Assembly: GCA_012512705.1 (NCBI GenBank)
Contig: JAAZDR010000034.1
Span: forward strand, 1 to 11,765
Origin: Bacillota bacterium
GTDB taxonomy: Bacteria; Bacillota; Dethiobacteria; DTU022; JAAZDR01
DNA: 11,765 nucleotides
Reading direction: 5' to 3'
Part shown: positions 7,919 through 11,765 of the stretch, piece after piece
Numbering within the stretch: the stretch's first letter is position 1
Layout of the letters: every line of letters begins with the position of its first letter
Made by a program: the position numbers and the translations under genes
Notes under the pieces: model-generated
What the model saw: only the letters and a program-made list of their open reading frames with translations
Databases searched by the model: none
What the model was told of the DNA's origin: nothing

Positions 7919-7973
7919 AAAAGGCCTTAAGGAAAAGATCACTGACAAATCTCTCATATCCTTAAGGCCTTTT
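7919..7973 (-). terminator. Rho-independent terminator after the pdxS-aspB operon
   Basis: The arms 7959-7973 and 7919-7933 are a perfect 15-bp inverted repeat containing AAGGCCTTAAGG, separated by a 25-base loop. On the minus strand the stem runs into TTTTT, and a second run of six T's follows about 10 bases later. It lies just after the aminotransferase stop codon and before the promoter of the two-component operon, so it separates the two units. The loop is longer than usual. Confidence 0.8.
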
Positions 7974-7990
7974 CCAAATAGGCTGTTCCC

Positions 7991-9181
7991 CTATGTACAG
8001 CTGCAGACAAATTTTTCAATGCGCTCCAGACCGCGCTCAATATTTTCCATTGAGGTTGCATAAGAGAGGCGGATATAATTAGGAGCGCCAAAGGCGCTGC
8101 CGGACACCACCGCCACAGCAAAATGTTCCAGTAAATACTCTGCAAAGTCATCGCCGCCTGTTATTACCTTGCCGGCATAGGAGCGGTTTATAAGCCCTTC
8201 TACGCTAACAAAAAGGTAAAAGGCACCCTCAGGCTCAATCGCTTCCAGAAGTGGGATCTTGCGGATACGCTCAACCATGAAGCGACGCCGGTTGTCAAAG
8301 GCACGGCACATCTCCTGCACGCAGTCCTGGGAGCCGCTTAAAGCGGCGTGGGCAGCCTTCTGAGCAATTGAATTAGCATTCGAAGTCTGATGGCTTTGAA
8401 TATTACCCATCGCCTTGGAAAGCTCCGCTGCGGAAGCGCTGTAACCGATGCGCCAGCCCGTCATCGCATAGCTCTTAGAGACTCCGTTGATAACGATCGT
8501 GAGCGCCTTAATTTGATCATTAAAAGAGGCGATGCTCAAGTGTTTATTTTTCCCATAGACCAGCTTTTCGTAAATCTCATCAGAGATAACAAATATCCCT
8601 TTTTCTACAGCAAAATCAGCAATCGCCTTTAGTTCTTCCTCTAGATAGATGCGACCAGTAGGATTGGAGGGACTGTTTAAGATAAGTGCCTTCGTTTTTG
8701 CTGTAACAGCTTTTTCTAAATGCGCAACCGTCAGCTTAAAACCATCTTCAGCTGTGGTATCGATAATCACCGGCTTGCCGTGGCAGAGCTTAACCAGCTC
8801 CGGGTAGGTTACCCAGTATGGAGCAGGGACAATCACTTCGTCGCCAGGATCAAGCAGGACAGCGAACGCATTCGCCAGAGAGTGTTTTGCCCCATTGCTG
8901 ATCACAATCTGATCTGGGCCGTAATGGAGACCATTGTCGTTCTTTAGCTTGGTACAGATCGCCTCTTTCAACTCCGGGATCCCAGGAACCGGTGTATATT
9001 TGGTGAACTCTTCATTGATCGCCTGAATCGCTGCATCTTTGATATGCTGCGGCGTCCCGAAATCAGGCTCACCGGCACCAAAGCCGATTATATCAACCCC
9101 TTCACTTTTCATCTGTTTTGCCTTGGCGCTTATAGCCAATGTGGGTGAGGATGAGATACCGCGGGCTATTCGGGAAAGCAT
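7991..9181 (-). CDS. aspB: Aspartate-type aminotransferase (class I, PLP-dependent)
   Basis: This cytoplasmic PLP enzyme of the class I/II fold transfers amino groups between amino acids and 2-oxoacids, most likely aspartate/oxaloacetate with glutamate/2-oxoglutarate. The 396-residue product matches the subgroup Ib aspartate aminotransferases such as Bacillus AspB. Visible features are GAGEPDFGTP (36-44), KYTPVPGIPELKEA, PAPYWVTYPE with Trp123, NSPSNPTG with Asn173, Asp201 and Tyr204 (SDEIYE), the PLP lysine Lys236 in NGVSKSYAMTGWRIGY, and Arg371 in the substrate-carboxylate position (NYIRLSYA). The start is ATG at 9179-9181, six bases after GAGGTG (9188-9193); an in-frame GTG three codons upstream overlaps that site and is unlikely. 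It follows serC by 28 bases and is the last gene of the pdxS-pdxT-serC operon. Related enzymes also act on aromatic amino acids or prephenate, so the exact substrate is not certain. Confidence 0.9.
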   Translation of the reverse strand: MLSRIARGISSSPTLAISAKAKQMKSEGVDIIGFGAGEPDFGTPQHIKDAAIQAINEEFTKYTPVPGIPELKEAICTKLKNDNGLHYGPDQIVISNGAKHSLANAFAVLLDPGDEVIVPAPYWVTYPELVKLCHGKPVIIDTTAEDGFKLTVAHLEKAVTAKTKALILNSPSNPTGRIYLEEELKAIADFAVEKGIFVISDEIYEKLVYGKNKHLSIASFNDQIKALTIVINGVSKSYAMTGWRIGYSASAAELSKAMGNIQSHQTSNANSIAQKAAHAALSGSQDCVQEMCRAFDNRRRFMVERIRKIPLLEAIEPEGAFYLFVSVEGLINRSYAGKVITGGDDFAEYLLEHFAVAVVSGSAFGAPNYIRLSYATSMENIERGLERIEKFVCSCT

Positions 9182-9209
9182 TGTTAACACCTCGCTTTAA
9201 ACTTTTCTG

Positions 9210-10307
9210 CTAAGCATTTTCTTCTCGAAATTCTCGCATAAACTCCGCCAGGGAGTCACAGCCCTCTATTGGCATAGCGTTGTAGATCGAAGCGCGAATT
9301 CCTCCTACTGTACGATAGCCCTTCAATCCAACAAGCCCCCGGGCCTCGGCAGCAGCAACAAATTTTTTCTCCAGCTCTTCTTCGGGCAACCGGAAGGTAA
9401 CATTCATTAGTGAACGGCTATCGGCTGCAGCATAGCCGCGATAAAAGCCGTTGCTCTGATCGATCTCATCATAGATCAACTTTGCCTTCCGCCGATTGAT
9501 CTTCTCCATCTCCTCCAGGCCGCCAACTTCATCCTTTAACCAGTTTAAAACAAGGTTCACCATATAGATAGCAAAAATCGAAGGCGTATTATAGAGCGAG
9601 TTCTTGGCTGCATGGATATCGTAGCGCAACATACTCGGCAGCTCTTGTGGCACTTTTTCCAATAGATCCTCACGAATAACCACTACCGTCGTCCCAGCAG
9701 GGCCGAGATTTTTCTGCGCACCGGCATAAATCAAAACAAATTGCGTAAAATCAAGCCGTCGTGAGAGAATATCGCTGGACGCATCACAGATCAGCGGAAT
9801 ATCGCCGCAGCAGGGAAATTCACGCCATTGGGTTCCATAAACGGTATTATTGGATGTGAGATGAAGATACGCTGCTTCGGGATCGAGTTTTATGTCCTCT
9901 AATTTAGGGATGCTCCTGTATGCGTCGCCTTTCGTATCTGCAGCTGCGCGCACACGACCAATCTTAGCAGCTTCCTTAAAAGCTTTTTCCGCAAAATTTC
10001 CGGTTACAAGGTAATCCGCTGATTTTCCTTCGGGAAGAAAATTTAAAGGAACCATATAAAACTGCGTGCTTGCACCACCTTGAAGGAATAGAACACGGTA
10101 GTGAGCTGGAAGTTCTAGAAGCTCAAGCAAAAGTTTTTCCGTACTTGTAATCAGTTCTTCAACAGCTGCAGAGCGGTGGCTCATTTCCATCACAGACATA
10201 CCGGTGCCGCGGTAATTGGTCAGCTCCATTCGTGCCTTTTCCAAGACAGAAAGGGGTAGGGTAGCAGGACCCGGATAAAAATTATAAACACGTTTATCCT
10301 TTGTCAT
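9210..10307 (-). CDS. serC: Phosphoserine aminotransferase
   Basis: SerC converts 3-phosphohydroxypyruvate and glutamate to O-phosphoserine in serine synthesis, using PLP in the cytoplasm. The 365-residue product is the normal length. It opens with RVYNFYPGPATLP, the family signature, and has GMSVMEMSHRS with His44-Arg45, FLQGGASTQFYMVPLN, Asp175 in ICDASSD and the PLP lysine Lys199 in YAGAQKNLGPAG. The C-terminal part ends with LVGLKGYRTVGGIRASIYNAM. The start is ATG at 10305-10307. AAGGAGG (10320-10326) lies 12 bases upstream, a rather long spacing; the longer frame's 16 extra residues would overlap remnant pdxT sequence and are unlike SerC. The gene sits between pdxT and an aspartate aminotransferase, so its cofactor supply and transcription are probably linked. 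serA and serB are not in the window. Because PdxS makes PLP directly, SerC is not needed here for the DXP-dependent B6 route. Confidence 0.95.
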   Translation of the reverse strand: MTKDKRVYNFYPGPATLPLSVLEKARMELTNYRGTGMSVMEMSHRSAAVEELITSTEKLLLELLELPAHYRVLFLQGGASTQFYMVPLNFLPEGKSADYLVTGNFAEKAFKEAAKIGRVRAAADTKGDAYRSIPKLEDIKLDPEAAYLHLTSNNTVYGTQWREFPCCGDIPLICDASSDILSRRLDFTQFVLIYAGAQKNLGPAGTTVVVIREDLLEKVPQELPSMLRYDIHAAKNSLYNTPSIFAIYMVNLVLNWLKDEVGGLEEMEKINRRKAKLIYDEIDQSNGFYRGYAAADSRSLMNVTFRLPEEELEKKFVAAAEARGLVGLKGYRTVGGIRASIYNAMPIEGCDSLAEFMREFREENA

Positions 10308-10319
10308 CGTAAAATATAT

Positions 10320-10326
10320 CCTCCTT
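10320..10326 (-). promoter_or_regulatory. serC: serC ribosome binding site
   Basis: AAGGAGG on the minus strand sits immediately after the ancestral pdxT stop TAG (10327-10329) and 12 bases before the serC ATG. The juxtaposition shows that pdxT once ended right at serC, as expected for translationally coupled genes. Confidence 0.7.
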
Positions 10327-10903
10327 CTAGAAGAACAGATGCAGACGAAGATCATCTGTTAATTCTGGATGAAAACGGTGGCGACTATATTTCCCTGGCG
10401 TACGGCAGCAACCTTCCCTTCATAAGGCGTACGGCAGCAACCTTCCCTTCATAAGCGGCCAGTATGTGAATTCCTTCACTAACGGCGCTGATATACGGCG
10501 CCCGAATAAAAACAGCGGGAAATGGCTCGCTGCCCAGTGCCGCTATATCAATATTAGTCTCAAAGCTTTCCCGTTGTCTGCCAAAGGCATTACGCCGCAC
10601 CTTAACAGACAGCAGCCCCAGATGCGGCTCTTCATTCTCAAGCTCAGCGGCTAAAAAAATTAATCCGGCGCAGGTGCCCAATATTGGCTTGCCGCGGGCA
10701 AATAACTCCCGGATCGGCTCCGCCAGCTGAAAGCGGTTAATTAGCTTGCCAATTGTCGTACTCTCACCTCCGGGGATTACAAGCCCGTCCAACCCTTTAA
10801 AACCTTCTGCCTTCTTGATCGGTATGGCTTCTGCTCCGTACTTTTGCAGCGCTTCGATATGCTCCTCTACCGCTCCCTGCAGCGACAATACTCCTATTTT
10901 AAA
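10327..10903 (-). pseudogene. pdxT: Damaged pdxT, glutaminase subunit of PLP synthase
   Basis: PdxT hydrolyses glutamine and channels ammonia to PdxS. Family features are clear: KIGVLSLQGAVEEH, VIPGGESTTIG, the nucleophile in ILGTCAGLIFLA (Cys73 counted from the TTG at 10886-10888), GLLSVKVRRNAFGRQRESFE and FIRAPYI. Three defects are visible. The codon at the expected start of KIGVL (10901-10903) is TTT, with no ATG, GTG or TTG between the in-frame stop at 10907-10909 and the TTG at 10888. An exact 29-bp duplication (10397-10454) shifts the frame after AAVR, giving a wrong tail that stops at 10385. After removing one copy, a single missing base near 10375 still separates RQGNIVAT from FHPELTDDLRLHLFF (10327-10374), which holds the catalytic His and Glu. 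The longest open frame, 10385-10888 (167 residues), keeps Cys but lacks His and Glu. Repaired, the gene would encode about 182 residues. Sequence error remains possible. Confidence 0.85.
10397..10454 (-). repeat. Exact 29-bp tandem duplication inside pdxT
   Basis: Bases 10397-10425 are repeated without change at 10426-10454, with one further matching base at 10455. Each copy covers the codons for YEGKVAAVR of pdxT. The unit is not a multiple of three, so the second copy is read in a different frame and leads to an early stop. Perfect identity suggests a recent slippage or template-switching event, or an assembly artefact. Confidence 0.95.
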
Positions 10904-10914
10904 TTTTTACCTTT

Positions 10915-10920
10915 CCTCCT
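10915..10920 (-). promoter_or_regulatory. pdxT: Orphaned pdxT ribosome binding site
   Basis: AGGAGG on the minus strand lies 11 bases before the codon (now TTT, 10901-10903) that matches the Met of the usual MKIGVL start. The site is 26 bases from the only remaining TTG, too far to serve it. The nearer AGGAG at about 10891-10895 is only about two bases from the TTG, which is too close. Confidence 0.6.
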
Positions 10921-10933
10921 CTTATAACCGGGT

Positions 10934-11765
10934 CTAACAGCCTCTGTCCTGCATACGCTGATCTTCCCTGAGCTTGGAAATTTCCAAACCGGCCATTGCT
11001 TCACCAAGACCCTTTGAGACCTTAGCTAAAATCACAGGATCGTCATAGTGCAAAGTTGCTTCCACAATGGCATGCGCTCGCTTCTGCGGATCCTTAGATT
11101 TAAAAATGCCGGAACCGACGAACACACCATCCGCACCGAGTTGCATCATTAACGCTGCATCAGCAGGGGTAGCGATTCCTCCAGCAGCAAAGTTAACTAC
11201 CGGCAGACGTCCTAAGCGCTTGACCTCACATAATAGCTCATACGGCGCCGCCCACTCCTTCGCCAGAGCCATCAGTTCATCATCGGGTTTATTCTGCAGC
11301 TGCCGGATTTGGGACATAACAACCCGCATATGGCGTACAGCTTCGACCACATTGCCGGTCCCCGGCTCCCCTTTAGTACGGATCATCGACGCCCCTTCAC
11401 CAATCCGCCGCAGAGCTTCACCGAGGTCGCGTGCCCCACAGACGAAAGGAACCGTGAATTTATGTTTATCTATGTGAAACTGCTCATCAGCAGAGGTTAA
11501 AACCTCGCTCTCATCAATAAAATCAACCCCCAACGCTTCCAAAATTTGTGCTTCCACAAAGTGGCCAATTCGCACCTTTGCCATCACGGGGATCGTTACC
11601 GCATCCATAATCGCCAGAATCACTTCCGGGTCTGCCATGCGTGCTACCCCCCCTGCAGCGCGTATATCGGCGGGCACCCGCTCCAAAGCCATCACCGCGA
11701 CTGCACCGGCAGCTTCGGCAATTTTAGCCTGTTCGGGGGTGGTGACGTCCATAATAACGCCGCCC
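10934..11765 (-). CDS. pdxS: PLP synthase subunit PdxS (5' end outside window)
   Basis: PdxS builds pyridoxal 5'-phosphate from ribose 5-phosphate, glyceraldehyde 3-phosphate and ammonia in the DXP-independent route, forming a dodecamer that normally docks PdxT. The visible part begins [20 protein letters not shown] and lacks roughly the first 18-20 residues of a protein usually near 294. Conserved features include the aspartate of IMDV, the Schiff-base lysine in [12 protein letters not shown] (equivalent to Lys81 of the Bacillus enzyme), the second lysine in [12 protein letters not shown] (Lys149), [33 protein letters not shown] and the C-terminus QRMQDRGC. No defects are visible. The stop TAG at 10934-10936 lies 30 bases before the position of the lost pdxT start. 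With PdxT damaged, PdxS could still use free ammonium, which the family is known to do in vitro. The promoter is outside the window. Confidence 0.97.
   Translation of the reverse strand, partial: GGVIMDVTTPEQAKIAEAAGAVAVMALERVPADIRAAGGVARMADPEVILAIMDAVTIPVMAKVRIGHFVEAQILEALGVDFIDESEVLTSADEQFHIDKHKFTVPFVCGARDLGEALRRIGEGASMIRTKGEPGTGNVVEAVRHMRVVMSQIRQLQNKPDDELMALAKEWAAPYELLCEVKRLGRLPVVNFAAGGIATPADAALMMQLGADGVFVGSGIFKSKDPQKRAHAIVEATLHYDDPVILAKVSKGLGEAMAGLEISKLREDQRMQDRGC

Noticed and set aside
7897..7924. Imperfect 15-base direct repeat (GTACA followed by an A-run, twice)
   Set aside because: The copies differ and are mostly A-rich; they are explained by the T-rich tail of the neighbouring terminator.
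10308..10355. Longer serC N-terminus
   Set aside because: The added residues are unlike SerC and overlap the pdxT remnant in another frame; the ATG at 10307 starts at the conserved N-terminus.
1..11765. Mobile elements, CRISPR arrays, phage genes or defence systems
   Set aside because: No transposase, integrase, regularly spaced repeats or related proteins were seen; the region looks like core chromosome.

Overview
The window is about 11.8 kb of bacterial chromosome in which every supported gene lies on the minus strand, so transcription runs from high to low coordinates. The organism is probably a spore-forming Firmicute of the Clostridia type. The evidence is strong AGGAGG-like ribosome binding sites, sigma-A style promoters, CCA-encoding tRNA genes, the PdxS/PdxT route to vitamin B6, and a lipoprotein with GerMN (spore germination/sporulation) domains. 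This placement is inferred from gene content; no species can be named.

Read in the direction of transcription, the layout is as follows. (1) An operon of pdxS (cut by the window edge), a damaged pdxT, serC (phosphoserine aminotransferase) and an aspartate-type aminotransferase, closed by a hairpin terminator at about 7919-7973. It pairs pyridoxal phosphate synthesis with two PLP-dependent aminotransferases. (2) An OmpR-type response regulator and its membrane histidine kinase, overlapping by one base and driven by an extended -10 promoter, followed by a large lipoprotein that joins a beta-propeller to two GerMN domains. (3) argS and serS. (4) A tRNA cluster with its own consensus promoter: tRNA-Ser(TGA), tRNA-Ser(GCT) and the 5' part of a probable tRNA-Arg at the window edge.

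Two observations stand out. First, the order response regulator - kinase - GerMN/beta-propeller lipoprotein resembles the actinobacterial mtrA-mtrB-lpqB locus, in which LpqB is also a lipoprotein with GerMN and propeller domains, but here the domain order is reversed and GerMN is doubled. This may be an undescribed Firmicute counterpart in which a lipoprotein tunes a sensor kinase. Second, pdxT carries three separate lesions: no usable start codon at the conserved N-terminus, an exact 29-bp tandem duplication, and a one-base shift just before the catalytic FHPEL motif. Unless these are sequence errors, the PLP synthase has lost its glutaminase subunit and PdxS would depend on free ammonia.

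The rest is housekeeping: serine supply (serC), serine charging (serS) and two serine tRNAs lie within 10 kb, with serS directly upstream of the tRNA-Ser genes. No mobile element, CRISPR array, riboswitch or T-box was found. No gene-free stretch exceeds 300 bases.
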